DNA of 64,000 nt from Trichostrongylus colubriformis (GCA_963978905.1 OZ022256.1:23561743-23625742), one strand, 5' to 3'. Positions 47,101-62,100 are shown, counted from the stretch's first letter. Numbers and translations: made by a program. Notes: generated from the letters alone by a model not told the origin.

Positions 47101-50100
47101 TAACGAGAAGTATAGGAATTATAAGAACAACCGAAACGATGCGAAACTAATGAGAAAGAGGGTTACCCAATCTCCAAAACAGTAGTTGAAGGCCTTAGCA
47201 GTAGTTGGTTGTTTAAATATATATATACATTCCGCTGTTGGCAACGTTAATGACTTACTGATTGTTGGCACTCTCACGAAGTATGGTTTCAATCAAATTT
47301 ATTCGAAGTAACAACACAGGCTTCAGCAGTTACCCTGTGACGCCGGTTACGACCGCGGGTCGGAGACGCGTGGGAGATGCTTTCAAAAACAGTAGTGTTT
47401 TTTGGCAGTGTCCCCGTCAACGTCGTTTTCCGTATGAAAGACGCATTGAGGGAGTTGTAGCGATTAACCTGGAAGAGCTGGGTTACACGGTACAGAACAT
47501 CAGAAAGATATGGGAGGTTTCTTAACCACTTTGAGTCGCACGTCTTTCTCTTTGGAATATGATTTACTTCAGAAACGATGTATGGAAAATAGTTCTGTTG
47601 CGTTATCACCTGGATGGGAACAAATGTAAAAATTTCAGGTGGTCGAGCGTATCAAGGAAAATGCTACCCGCTGTGAAATGTTGGTTATATCGGAGGAAGG
47701 GGCTCAATGGTATCAAGACCATGGAATTGAGATTAACATGCAGCTACCCAATATAGAACGGGTGAGCTTACATTATATTTCCAACTAGATGTACGAACTC
47801 GTGGAAGCGCTCATGATTCAAGGTGACGCGAATTGGGACAACAAAAGCAAATGGCAGCCCACCACCGGCAGCTGGATGGTATGCGCCTAGTGCGAAGGTG
47901 AGCATCAATTCCTATCTGCGCGACTCTTCATATTTCAGGATTATTTCTTGATATACTTTATGCTCTTATTTCCATGGATTGATCATATGCGTTACTGCAT
48001 AGTTATTGTCATCGTTCCCAGAAATCGTTTTTTGATCTTCATTGTGTCAAGTCTTAGCCGCTGGCGTCGGCGGTGGCATGATGTCCTCCACCTTCCAAGT
48101 GCATTAGCAATCGTTTCTGTGTCGATTCACTAACAAAATTTTACTGTATATCACTTACTAGATGGTACTGTCTCTGCAATAGATTACTGCTATTATCAGG
48201 ATTACTCGTTACAAAAAAAATCAGACCGATGCATTAACAAATACTAAGCACGCTCCTCTGGGACTAGCAGGTATTAGTGTTGACGACATTATTTTGGCAC
48301 CAAAGGTGTACAATCCATTTCGCAGCGCTTGATTGGGCGTGGCCTAAGGGCTTGCGTGAGAGTGCATCAAACTCTCTCACCCTGCCACACACTCTCACTC
48401 TCGCCACTCACCCAAGTCCGCAGGCCACGCCCAATCAGGCGCTGCGAAACGGGCTGTAAGAGCGGGTCGTTATATTGCACGCGTTAGCTTCTCGAAATTG
48501 GTATGAAATGTTCGTGTGTAAACTACGTTGTCATAGATTGTTGTGTGGGGTAGCTTCGGGTTGTGCGCCTGACACACGCGAAGCCTTTCCGCGTAGGTGC
48601 GTTGAGTCAGACAGTGAAAGTGCGCCAAGACGCCGTGCCACATATGCTTCTGCTGGTTTGTCGGCACTGGTTGCCTGTATTAGTGAGAGCAACGCTTTAA
48701 CTATATTTACGTCTGTACCATTTCTGTGCCAGCCTACGTCAGCTGTTTCCGATCGTGAGAAGATCAATTTTTGCTAATATATTCTTTTCGCCCTGTGGTT
48801 ATTTTCGCACGTCTCTACCAAAGTGCAGTCGGCCGTTGAGAGTTCGTGCAGTGAGCAATGCACTGTTTGATGACTTCTAAGGAGTAGTAGTGTGAGGTGT
48901 TTAGTCATCATCAGTCATATTTTTATTCCGGCTCAGTCTCGATCGCGCCCCATTGCGCTCGATCATCGTATCGCCTCACATCGTCTCACGTCACCACCAT
49001 CTTCATCTAGCCAACATGCTCCTAGAGCTCTTCGCTCTTGTATTATTCTTCATCACTCTATGCAAGATCGTTGACGAGGATTGCAAAAAACGCATTAAAT
49101 CGGCTCTCCAGCAGAAGGATCAAGAACGTGAACAGGACTTGTTGAAGGTTAATATCTTCTTATGTACGCTAAAAGCATAATTGCATGACGGGCCATTTCA
49201 AAGCAGTGTTTTGTAGAGGATGACATCGATATATTCACGAAATCAGAGGAAAAACGGTGATCTCAAGGTGTGCGGGAGATGTTATTCAAGTCGAGTGATT
49301 ATTGATTTACTCATTTTCCCTGATTGGAAAAATATTACGAGTAGACGCTATCACCATCTTTATATTTACTATTTCTTAAGCATGAGCGCCTGTCGGATTT
49401 CTAGGATTGAGAGCGCATTCCCGATGAGTTCAGGTGAATCATTGCACTCCGTATCAAAGTAGAGGGGCGAAAAGGAAGTGAACAGATTACAAAGCGTTTT
49501 AGCCTGTTGGCTATCCTCTCACGCATGCTGTCATTATCGCTATTGTTAATTTTATTGGCGTCCCTTGCGGCTAACCTCTCATGCAAACGCATACTCTCTA
49601 CTCCCCCTTCTCCCCTACACCCGGAAACTCGTCCACATTTTGTGAGGAACCGTTCGATGTGCCTGGGAGTTTTCTTTTCTTTTTCTCGTGGCTGACGCTC
49701 CTTCATCTATATTATAGTAATCATGCCTAAGTCATGAGAGGTTCTCCTAATACTCAGCAACGCAGTCGCACCACTGGCTTAGGCGTTCCCTTTTTAATTT
49801 GTGAACTGATCATGTTTCCTGACAGTTGCAGCCTGACGTTTCTTCTTCTTTCACTTCTGTTTCTTTTTTTATTTTTATTTTTTGAACTAGTGCCGGCAGA
49901 TTCTAAATTTATTGGCTATTTTCATCGCTGTGGATCAAAATTAATTGGTGAAATGGAGTAGAACACGATCAATTTGCAAGTTATAGACGGAGCTCATGCA
50001 GCGGTCGTCTGTCGATGCACTGTACCTAATTATGTACTTGTACGAGACTTGTACAAGTACACATTTAGGTACAGATGTTCAATGTTCGGTGGATATTCGG

Positions 50101-53100
50101 TCATTCGTGAAATAGATAGGCCAGATTTATAAGCGAACTCAAGCGAAAAGGAATACGCAGGTATTGGAACCCTCTGTTCGCATTCTGTTTCAGCATTCTG
50201 GAAAGGCCAGTAGTTTCATCGGGTTGACAAAGTTCGAAAGTGGAATTCTTTCCTGGTCTCTTTGTTGCGGTAGTGAATCTCTTACCTGTGGGTCTGATAA
50301 CGTTAATGTAGGAAAAAAGTGTGTGAGCGTGTTTTCTCTAGCGAATAACACCCTTGCAATCGAAATTTCGATGACGAGTACGAGTAGTGTTGAGAATAGA
50401 TCGGTAGTTTCCTACGCAATGCTCATGCACTGACCTGCCCTTATTCGCATAGATGTCGGGCCTAGCGCAGTTGTTTAGAAATTCGATAGGCGAGTCTCCA
50501 CTCCGAATATGGTACTGAGCTTTGTATGTGCGATTTCATTTAGCATTAGAACACTTTTGTGCTTATCAGTGGAAGTTCTCTGTCCGCTATGTACACTTTT
50601 TCTGTAATTGATGATCGATAGTACAGTTCAGATATTTGTCTGATGGCGCTCTTTTGTGTGCTCAGTGAGACAGCGGCATGACGCGGTGTCATAACCTGGC
50701 TGTGTTTTATCGCTTTGCTTGAGTGCACCACGGTTGAATGCCCTTTCTGTCTTCAATATCTATCGCCAGGATGTCATAAATTCTTCGTTTAGACATTTAT
50801 ATGATGCATATGACTTTCTGATGGCAATCTGAATGTGAAAATTGAATGGCTGCGAAAAATGACGAGGAAGAAGCAGGCTATTTTATTATGAATTTTTGAA
50901 AAAAAGAAGTTTTGTTAGGATTCGCCCCAATTGTAGCCATGTTGAAAGAAGAGCTTTATATTGGAGGTAGTTGAAAAAGAGTCGAAAGCAGCAGCGTGAC
51001 ATCAGGGTATTTTTTGGAAAAAGTTGCAGATGCGCGCCAGGTTTTGAGAAAAGGATGTAGCACGATTTGCAGTGAAAGGCGCTCTCGAGCTCTCAAAGAC
51101 AGCATAAGGGGTAATGTGGTTTTTGAGAAAACCCCTGGAAGAAGTCATTCACATGGAAACTATGAGCCTAAGAAGGCTATCCGTGGCGAAATCCTGGTGA
51201 AAAAGTGCGCCTCCGAGCTGTAGAAACGGGGCAACGGATAGGAGCTGCCGCCTTTCGATAATCGTCCCCGCCTCCTAGCGACTGATACCTGGTCGGCAAC
51301 GATGAGGGCGGCCAAGGATATGCGGTGAGATCGAAGATATTGCATGAAGCTCACTCTAGGAGAAAGATGGTGACGTATTTCTTAACATTCCCTTGTGTTT
51401 ACTTGGCTGCGTGCCGATGGAAATTTCGTTCGGAGTATCCGGCTCTTGACGGAAAGGTTGTCCGCGTTGAGGATCAACGAGAGAAGGAGGTCCTATTTTT
51501 TGGGTTTTTCCCTTTCCATCCATTTTTTCCACTGTCCTGTTACTAGGCATCTCGACTTTCAGACTTACTTCGTTTACTTTTCGTCCGAATTTCCCCTAAT
51601 GCTGCCTTTAACAACACTTACGATAGCCTGCATACCCCTTTTCGTTGGTCAAGCTCCTCTTTCAATTGAGCACGTCACGTGTTGTACATGACCGCGACAG
51701 AATGCAATCAGATCAGATCCGCTTAGGTCTGATCGATACCACAGCAATGAGGTCGCCTCAAAAAAAAAAAACGCCCAGCCCCAGAAGCCAGCAGATGGGA
51801 CTGGGGACCTTTTTTTGTTTATCGAGCTTAACATTTTAACTTCCTCACTGTCGCATTATTGAGTACTCTATTTTTATTTCCAACAGTCGATCGAATAATT
51901 GCTTATACATACTGTCTTTGAGGTGCATACACAAATGACATGTTTTAAGCAGGCTGCGAAATTCAGTTGAATAACAATTCTGATTCACCTAAATGCCATT
52001 CAATGTCAACGAATAATATTTCATTTTTCCGAATATTTGTGTCATATATTGAGGTATTACACTAACCCGTGATCAGTCAGCGTTGTGTTATACTATGATG
52101 CTATAGTCCCAGTAGTCCTCACGTGTTCTGTTGAAGTCGTGAGCAACTACTGAATACGTTCAAATGTGCCTTTCTGCCAAGTCATTCGGTTACTAACCTC
52201 CCGTGAATGTTTCACAGAATAGTAGTCTGATGCTGAAGGGTTTTATTTTACTTGTATGAGCACTTTGGTGATGCTTAACTTAGGCACTGCATGGCCATGA
52301 TATCACTTCTTAGGAGCCCTTCGTTGCCCCTTTTCCGAGCGTGTGCAATAAAATCTTGTGCGTGGGTCAGCCATTGCCTTGAGCGCTGCATTTGCGCCAG
52401 CTGGGCAGATATGCAGGCTAGGGAGTTCAAGTCCTTCAGTGATAGGTATGACGTGACTAGCGGATGTTGTATTCTTTGTGTATTTTTTTTTTTTGTGGTA
52501 ATCAGCAGCTTGAGTGGGATAACGTGGGTGAATTTGAAGAAGGCTAATCACTCCATTAAAAGACCCAAGCGATGAACCGATTCGACACACTGACAAAGCC
52601 ATCCCTTCCCCGCTGCAGAATATTCAGTAAGAATTCACATAGGAGGCAATGGGCTACAACTTCATTTGGCTAATTATGCGATGACTTCGATGTCATTTTG
52701 ATCGGTTCATTAGTTCTGGAATCGACATATGAGGCCAAAGAGAAATAGATTGCTGCCAAACAATATTTCGATTGTTTCCGTTCCTTCTGACCACAAAGAT
52801 AGCTTCATCATGTCACAAACAACCCTGAAAATTTTGAATTAGCGGGGCTACGAAACTCTCGGAATCGACCATACTCCTCTCGTCTGGCCCCAGCTATTAG
52901 TATTTCTTCAAGCGTCTGGACAGTTTTCTCCGGGAGAAACGCTTGATAACCTGACACGATGCAGGAGTGATCTTCGACGAAATCATTGCCTCTAGATCTC
53001 CACACTTGTGGGAAACTGGAGTTGTTGAGCCTGTTTCTTGTTAGCAAAAATCTGCTGATTCTCATGGTTCTTATCTCGTTTCTAGAAGTTTCGCATGAGC

Positions 53101-56100
53101 CGAGATATGCGCATTCGAAGTTAGAGGTTGAACCGCAAGAATTTTCCGATCGATCTAAATTTTCAAAGCTTTATAGCTGTGGTATAGAACTCCAGGTTAG
53201 GTTCTTACGAAGTGGGGAGCAAGGATAGGGGCTTGGAATAACAATTGCGAGATATCGATCGCCATACACTTCCAAAGTATTCGACGGCAAGCTCGTCAAT
53301 CACTCATGTTTGTATGGGTATCGCACGGATTGTTCAGGGTGGACATTTCAGGCTATAGTGTACGATTAGGTCAGGGACTGTTGTTCCGGTGTCACCATGG
53401 GCAAATAAGAGAAGCAACGGCGGCGACAGCGACGTGTTCCTCTCACACCTCCCTCTCACCTCCCTCTCCTTCGTCTGCCGTCACTGTTCTTCGACTCGTT
53501 TCTCACTGCATCAATACCACCGATGTTAAACTTTTTTTTTACTTTCGCTCAGTGTTGTCGATAACATGCGTTTGTTCGGTGTGAATCTAAATGTGCAATC
53601 GTTCTTGTTATCGCTTCAGTGAGACACCACAAGTGGCGGCTGGAAGGCAGAGTCCATCAGTTGTCATCCTTCCTTTCTCCCTGGCACTCCCGGCCCAGTA
53701 ATGTCCGTATCGCTGTTATCATTTAGTCGATTTTCAACTTTACTCGCCGTTAGTCTACCATACCCGCCACATTTAGAAGGAAGTTTTCATGGTAATTTTG
53801 AAACGGCTGACTGCGCTTTCAGTATTTTCTGACGCAACTTGCATTTCAGATCTCAAACTGATGAGTCCAATATTGGATTTCCTTTGCTTCACATATGCGT
53901 AGTGGATGTTTCGGGGCCTCCACACAATCTTTCGTGCCTTCCGTGTTTTTGGCTCATGTGATAGCTTTTTCTGCAACAAAAAAATCTTGCTCCTTAGCTA
54001 CGTGGCTCGTCTATTGTTCTTTTATTGCATATCAAATCTCTAAGCATCTGCTATCCTTCCCACCCCTTTCTTCATAAACCCAAGCAATTTTTTATCTGCT
54101 AGAAACTTTCTCCTCATAGCGTTTCTACGTGACTCACATAAGTGTTAAATAACACATGTGCGTTTGCTTGTAGACCATCAAAACTTTGAAAATTAGCAGC
54201 TGGCTCGATTGATGGGGATCAATGATGAAAATTAGCAGCTTGGTTGATCAATAGCTGCGAAGAGGTAGACAGATCGGTGAAATATGCTCTGAGGCCAATA
54301 GTGCTCAATTCCATTGCCACAATGACCAAACACCGTTCATAATTGTGGATTCCATTGCGACATTGGTGGGATAATTAGTTGCGTACAGTCGGAGGAGTCA
54401 TGGGAATCTAGCGGAATTGTGGTCTCCTTTTTTCGATGATACCCAGTCGCCCATAATCTTATCTTTTCCGATAATTCCACGATTCGGCTCTGTCGCACAG
54501 GAAGAGATTGGGTTCGTTCGATACAGGATACGCTCTGCTTCTGTGACCTGCGACGGATTTTTTTGTTGTTCACGCTCGATTGCGCATTTTTGTCAGCGCC
54601 AAGGTTTCTTACATTGTTGTCGGTGTTAGCCTCACCGACGTGGTGAGGGAACTGGTTATGTTGGCTTGGCTGTGCATCATAGTACGTGAATAGACATCGA
54701 TTCTACGTGAAACAATCCCAGTCATGTCGTTACGTCTAGTCATGCATTTCGTTCAAACAAGTTCGCGATTGAGATCATTTGCGGCCGTTTTGAGCTTTTC
54801 GAAGTTTGAAACCGGTGTGTGGAAACGTGTCTGAGATCTGACAAAAGTTCCACACGGACCATAGTTCCTATCATCACCCAACTTCTGTTTGTCTTCAAGC
54901 GGAACTTACTTCAATGTGTTTAACCGCCGCTTTCTGTATATGTGCTACTCAAGGAAAGCTTTGGCGCGTTCTTTTGAAATTGTCGCATTTTTATGGGCGT
55001 TTCCTTAGAAGTATCGAAAATTTAGTTCATTGGTCTCTGTGAGATCAGTTACAAGGTGATCTGAGGGATCTGTTTTCCATGTGGTAAGGTTGAGTCCGGC
55101 TTAATTCAGATTCCTCGGAACACCCACGGGATAGATGACGGTCTCATTCTCGTGATCTCGGGTTACATCTGAGAATAATGCCCCTCCAGACCACCGTTGC
55201 CTTCTACTACTCGGAGCTTGTAATGTAGTATCACACTTATGTGCGTGGATGTGTGGGGACACGAGTTGTACATCGGCTGGTTGTTAACCATAAGTCCTTG
55301 TAGAGACCAAATCGCCTTCGCCTGCTATTTCGGTTTTGAAAGAAATAGAAGGCGTGGCGCATGCCAAATAAGGTTGACAGTCGTCTAGTGCCTCGAGCTT
55401 CATCCTTTCTACTCCATGAGTATGATGCCCTCCAAGAGCTAGGAAGGTACCAAGCGCCCATACATCCAAACTGATCATAACTTCTCTTTGCGATGTGTCT
55501 GCGAATACATTCCTCTCCTGAAATGTGAGGGAATCAGTATTTTTCGGTAAGCACTCTTCTGCCAGGATACTCGAGCAATATTTTTTTTTGTACTTTCAAT
55601 ACACAAAGGAAACCTTTCCAGGTGTAATTTCGTCTGTTATGTTATTTCTGTCCTTATGAATAGCGAGGACGTTTTGAGATTTTTGTATTTCCTAGAGGAA
55701 AACGAATTGCCTTCGATTTAAGGGGTGAATGAAGTGGCTTGGGAGTGAATCGCCGAAGATCATTTATTCAGTAAGATGTATTCCTGTGTTCATGTATTCC
55801 TTTTGCTAGGTGTCAAGGTACTCTGTTATCTTAAACTTATTTTTCGAGGTGGAATGGCAAGTGTTTGCTTGGACGTTATTCAATCCCATCTTTGCCATTT
55901 AATCTCTTCTACTAAAGTAACGAGATGCATTGCTAGGCAACGCGGTCTCGTGTTCAATGGTGTTTGTTTACCAGGCATACTTTACGTTCGGGAAAAAAAT
56001 GCATTTTTGTCTAGGCTCCCATACACTTTAATATTGACGTTCGTTAATTTGCTATTCGAATTCAGACCAGATCATGCTCTCCTTTTTTGCGACTTACAAT

Positions 56101-59100
56101 GAACACTGCTGTCCTTGCTGTCAGAGAAATTTTTCTATTGTGCATGTCGTTCAGAGGGCGTAACTGACAAGAAACGTGTGTATCATTTGTTCCAACAAAG
56201 AAGTGGCGCGATCCATGTATTACAGCTTTCCTCCATGCTGTGGCAGCTTTCGAAGCTTCCTCTTTGAAAATTTAGTGAAAGGGTAATTGTTTCTTTTTCA
56301 TGATTCATGATGTCCTTTATCTCTTTCTCTGATCATCGTGATCATCACGATCTCAGTCTCAGCATGATTGCACTTCAATTCAACAACACTTTTGATAGTT
56401 TTGTCAGAAATGGTGTCGTGCAGAACCTCATAAAGAGATGTACACGTGATACTAGCGGGTTCGTAATTTCGTGCACTTTAGCTTGGTATTGCTGAGTCCT
56501 GAAGAAGGGTTTCAATTGGGCATAGGGAGTCTTTTGAACCCCTTGGAACCCAGTTCCATTTTATCCAGCGGGCTGAAGGCGGACAGACGGCTGACCTAGC
56601 ACCCATTAGTGAAGCTCTCTGGGAACCTCAGCTAAACAGGGAAAGTGGGTGATGGGTGAACCACTTGAAGAGGGCGAGGACCAGATCAGAAAACAGGCAC
56701 AGTTTGTTGTTGGAGATATCCGCAAGCAGCAAGTTTTATCCATTGATGTAAATGTGTTCTTGAAATCATAAATCTACTCTAAGGAGTACAACAGACGGTT
56801 ATTTGTTGAATATGTCGTGAATATGTCGTGCATCAAGCCACACAACATGCTCGACGCTGAAGGCTTTTTTACCAACCACTTGTGTCTCTTTGGCAGAAGT
56901 CGGTTTAGGAGAGCAGTGCGGCCTCATGTCTTCACCGCGCTAGCGGTGAAGATCACGAGGCCGCACTGCTCCCCTAAACTCTCATGACTCACTTGAACTG
57001 ACATGACTCTCATGAAGGTATCGTCCTGGAATGCTGAAAGTAGCCGACAATCTCGTTCTTTGCGCGAATGTAAATTCCTGAGTGTTAGGCGGACCCCATC
57101 ACTTGTAATCCATTGTGCGGTGGCCGTGTATGTTGAATTGGTACCACTGACGTCTTAAAAGTGTCATATGTATTAACATGAGTGAGTCAAAGGAGCGTAT
57201 TAAGTTGTTGCCGTTCGATCCAAATCAAAAACGGCAGCTTACGGGCGCACTAGAGAGAATTTATAATGCTCACTACTGAACACGTTTCTGACGCTGTTCC
57301 CAACTGTAAAAGAGCAAATTCAGTGTCGATCTTTTCGGTGAGCCCCGTGTTATTATTCTCATTTTCATTATTAGTTTTCGGTGGATTATCTTCATTGCTC
57401 CTTTTTTAATAATATACACACCTTTGCAATGACTACCCTGGCCAGCCCGTCGCGTTGGTTTCGTTGTTATAGGCACGTCTGTCACTGATTTTCAAACACG
57501 CGTTCTTTTTTCTGCTTTGGGAGAATTGAGGCTCTATCCGTGTTCGACCTTTCATCTGTTCTTTTCCTTGTGAGGTGCACACATGGTGTGGCAAATATCA
57601 TATCGTTGTCAACTGTCATTCGAGGAAGAACAGGTTCTTTCTGTGCAGTAATGGCTATGTACACCAGCCTACCTCGTTCGTGCAACCAATTACGAGTTCT
57701 CATTTGCAAAGGATCCCCTAGGCTGACCTACCCCTACTTCGACATGGAATTTCTGGAATGTAAGTAAAGATCGCGGTGATTTATGCATCGGAAACCCACC
57801 AGTTGTGCATTCAAAAATTAGAACCGCGGGAAGAAACAACAGTTTGGTGTGTGGGGAAAGGAGTTCTGTAGTTGTGACGCAATGAGAAAATTCTCTCTCG
57901 CTTGTCTTCCTCCGTTTCATAGACTTCCGCTTGCTTTTCCTCAAAAGGTTCTCACTAAGAAGTCTCTCGCTATCAAAATTCAACCTGCATTCCTCCCAAG
58001 CTTTGCGTTCTGGAACTACCAAGGCTAAGGACGACAATTCGTGCTTGTCGATGTGGGAAGTCGTGCTGTTAGAACGGGAATGACACACATTAGATGACTA
58101 ATCGATGTTCAATGTGTGTATTTGCACGCCTCTGCCATAGCTGCACTCAGATCGTGCTCGGTATCTGTATGTGAGTGTTATCGTTAGGGAGCAGTCGCGT
58201 ATGAATATTCTTTCTTCACTCTTGAAAGCAGCTTATGGTCTCACACCGTTCATGTGGCCGCTTATAAGCTGTGTACGTTTTGCGGCCGACTTCTCGTCAT
58301 TCCACAGTCTCTGAACCGCCTTTTGTAAAGAAACAAAATGATTTTTGCAAACATGCGAAGGTCTCATGAAACTGCACAGGATGTTATTTTAGCTGGTTTC
58401 ATGACTTTCCCAACATTATGTTTGACTTTTATAGACGCCATTTTCGCTGTCTGAAGTATGAAAAGTTTTCCAGATGCATGCACGAAATGGTTTTTTTTTT
58501 TTGAGCTGCGTTACCATTACCAACTTGTATCCTTGTTGTCATACTGATGCCTTTGCGCTGCACTGTCCTTTTCAGGCGGTGTAAAGTTCGAAGTCTCGCA
58601 GTTTGCTTCACAAATTGGTTGTTTTGTTGTATAACGTCAGATCTATTCAGCTTTTCGCCATTCACTTTCTCTTCTTCATCGTTTTTTGCCTATCTTTGCC
58701 AAGTCGTTTTACACGGTTGCATAAGAATTTGGAAAAGTTGTTCTATCGCCCTAACAATAAGGGAAATCAAGCAATGAAACTAAAAGAGTATGAAATGTCT
58801 CGATAGATTTACCTATTCCATTGCCTTATCTTCTGTGTATCCACTTTTCATAGTAAATTTTTACTATTTACCAGAGGAACTCCTTGTGGCAGATCTGTTT
58901 TTTAGTCTACAGAGTATGGGGGGCGGGGGCGGGGGAGTGAGTGCAAAAAAATGTTTTCGCTATCAACTCCCGACCAGTTCAGCAACAATATTTTACCGAA
59001 CGTTGACTGATGCTTTGATTCTCTAACCCTGGTATCTTTTACTTTTTACAAACTATCGTGCCCACAAGCTTGGATCCCCGGCTGCGTTTATCCATCATTG

Positions 59101-62100
59101 CATTTCTATGTGAAAGTTGGCCCACTGAGGAAAAACAAAGTATCCCAGCACCACAGTACAAGCAGCAAGTCACGAGTTTTTCCTGAGTTGCTGCTTCCCG
59201 GATACGCCCTCTAATCTGGGCACCCGGAATCATGCATGTCCCATATGCACACGCCGATTCCGTAGCTCTTCGTGATCCACGATGGCAAGGGTACGGTGGA
59301 GGTTGTGAATGAGGGTTTCCCTTTGTTTATAGTGATTGATCATGGGATCACCATCTCTGCTTCGGGTGCAGCATCCACCCTGCAACTATGTGCGAAATAA
59401 GCGTAAACAGTTGGCTTTTGATCTTCCCTCTACTATTTCTTATTTTGAATATTTTTTTACTTTTTTTGTAACATAGTTTCCCTTGTGGGCTGTTTTGAAA
59501 ATGGTTCAATTTTCTTAGACTGAAATGATAGTAATTGTGGACCCCTAATCATACTGCAACTTCATTTCGTCACTGCACTGTATGAAAGTGAACATAAGTA
59601 ATGCGTGCCATGGGCTAAGTGACTTTTTGGCCGTCCCTGTCTAGTTTTGCGTCTCCGCGGGCTCCCTTCTTTAGCTACACTCTCCAAAGGTGACTATATA
59701 CCCTTTCCTAGGTAAAGCTGTCTCTTTATAAATTCACTTGTCACCCTGTCATGTTTGGTGTGAAAAAAATACTGGTTGATGGAGGATTGTCAGTCATGTG
59801 TTCTCTTGAGGAGCATTTATCCTGCAAAGGATATTGAAGCAGTCACAGTCACATGATGTTTTACCAAGGATATCCAGACCATCGCCATTGAACAGCTGGA
59901 AAACACTTTCGTTAGGAGTCGAATGCATTACACTCTCATCAAAGTAAACAAGAAGTAGGGGGAGGGAAAGTGGTTGCGGAGGTAGAAATTATAGCGGTAT
60001 CATGTGACAAGCTTTCAGCTTCTTTTTAGGTGGCCTATGGGTGCTATTACATTTTCTTATATGCGGACTATAACATTGGGATTCTGCTAGCAGGCTGTAG
60101 GGTTACTTCGCTGTATCGTATTCCGTTTTTTGATAGTAACACACAGAAGAAAGACACATTAGAGCTGTACCTAGCATACTTGGAGAAAGCCATCTGAATT
60201 ACTGGCTAAGCAGGCTGAAGTGGGAGAAGTAAAAGGGACTGCTACGCTCTCATGGCATGATACGGCTTCAAACCATTCATCAGAACCTGCCGTGGCCAGG
60301 TACATTTGGAATAAGTGAATTGATACTAGGTTTTTCGGAAGATGAAAAACAGTGGTTGTTCAACCGGTTGACCCCGCAAGTCATTTATTTGCCGCATGCA
60401 TTCAAACAACACTAACATTTTGAATATAGTTAGAATGCGAGACCCATCTCAGAAAGGGAATGATCAACATTAATTGCTTTATACTTGTTGCTTAACCCAC
60501 AAGGTGTGCCATAGCCGGGTCTCTCTTTAATGTCTTTTTGGATCTGGGGATTTTTTTATGCAGTCCACCTATTTGAATAACATAAATTCACTTTCTCTCC
60601 TAACATCTGTAGAATTGCATGATTCTCACATTTTCATACTTTGCTGTAATTCTACAGCATTACATCAAATTAACACATCAACTGTAATGTAATGTGCTGG
60701 TGCTTTTTCTTGCGTTCATAAAAAATGATAGAATTATGCTGTGCTCTTGATCAAAATCACGCGTGGTATAGAAAACGTTAATTACGAGTTGCCAGTGGTA
60801 GTGGTTTTACAACTGTCTTGCAGTCAACGTTTACAAGTCTTTTCAAAATTTTTTTCTCGTAGAAGCCGTTCCAAGTCATTACAGCCGGTATGCCGGCGAC
60901 AGGCAAGACCGGTTTCGAAGTTCATTACATTCCACTCTAAGATGCAGTCGGCTCCTTGCTTTATTACTCATCAATCCTGTTGCTTCATAAAAAGCTTAGC
61001 TAGTATCACACGAATCAGCTATTACAGTTGAATACCACCATCTGCTGAGGGATAATTACTTTCGGCAAGGATAAGCTAGAAATAACCACTTATGGTGACA
61101 CCGTCTTTCTTACTTCTGTGAGCCATAGTAGTGTTTAGAGACCTTCATAGGTTGGCTGCCATCCGCCCAGTTCGGTGTGCTCGCTGTAGGTGTTGGGCTA
61201 AATCGACCGTTCATCAGCCGGCAGTTTCCTCAATGCCATCGTACTGGTTTTCGGATAAAAATAGTGAATCGGGCATCTGCGGTCCTTTGTCACTAATGTT
61301 TACATAGGCCTCATATTCGCATTCTGAAAGCCTGCACGTTTCTGAATTGAAAGCGAATGGTTCGACAGTGAGCGCTCGTTTTGATCCTTTTTAGTCCACC
61401 AAAGTATCGCATCACAGTATATTGACTGAACATAATCGCTCAGCCGACTGGTGGGCTCTAATGACCACTAAATGATGACTAAGCAGCGCCGTTTGTTGCC
61501 ATCTTCCACACATCACGATGCTTCAGTATGACGCGGTCCGTAACGCTCATAGTGCGGACGTTGTTTATTCTGCGGCGTCTAATAGGTTTGATTATTTGAA
61601 TAGTACCAATAGCCTGCGTGATGTGGCTCTGTGTAGTGAATAATCATCTGCTTCGTGCCGCGGTATAATTGTGAACGTCGGCGGATGCAGCAAAGTCGAT
61701 TGATCGGGTTCTATTCCGACTATTTCACCATCACGATGCTATTGCTCAAGAAGGAGATGTCATATCCCATCCATAGTAACCAGAAATAAATTCTCAACTT
61801 CCTGTCATTAACTACGATGCGCATTTTTCTTTTGATGGGTCGTACTCACCAATGGTTACCACTTCGACCTTTGGACATGGGTGGCTGAGTCCGCATGATC
61901 GGCATCGTTTGGACGGAATTTTTATTTGCGTGGCCCCTTATCGTCTAGAAAATATTACCATGCGCTTGGAAACTCTCATTAAATATCAAATAGCCTACAT
62001 ATGCTTCTTTAACCGAGCTTCAATCATTATTATATATATTCCCGCTAGTGATTCGATGTTTCAGGCTACTGATCCTGTGTTTGTTGCCCCACCCCCTCCT

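Noticed and set aside
55284..55478. Minus-strand frame containing LDVWALG, reminiscent of protein kinases
   Set aside because: No other kinase motif is present and an overlapping frame is equally open.
57690..58088. 132-codon minus-strand frame
   Set aside because: No motif, no splice support, antisense inside the nrfl-1 intron.
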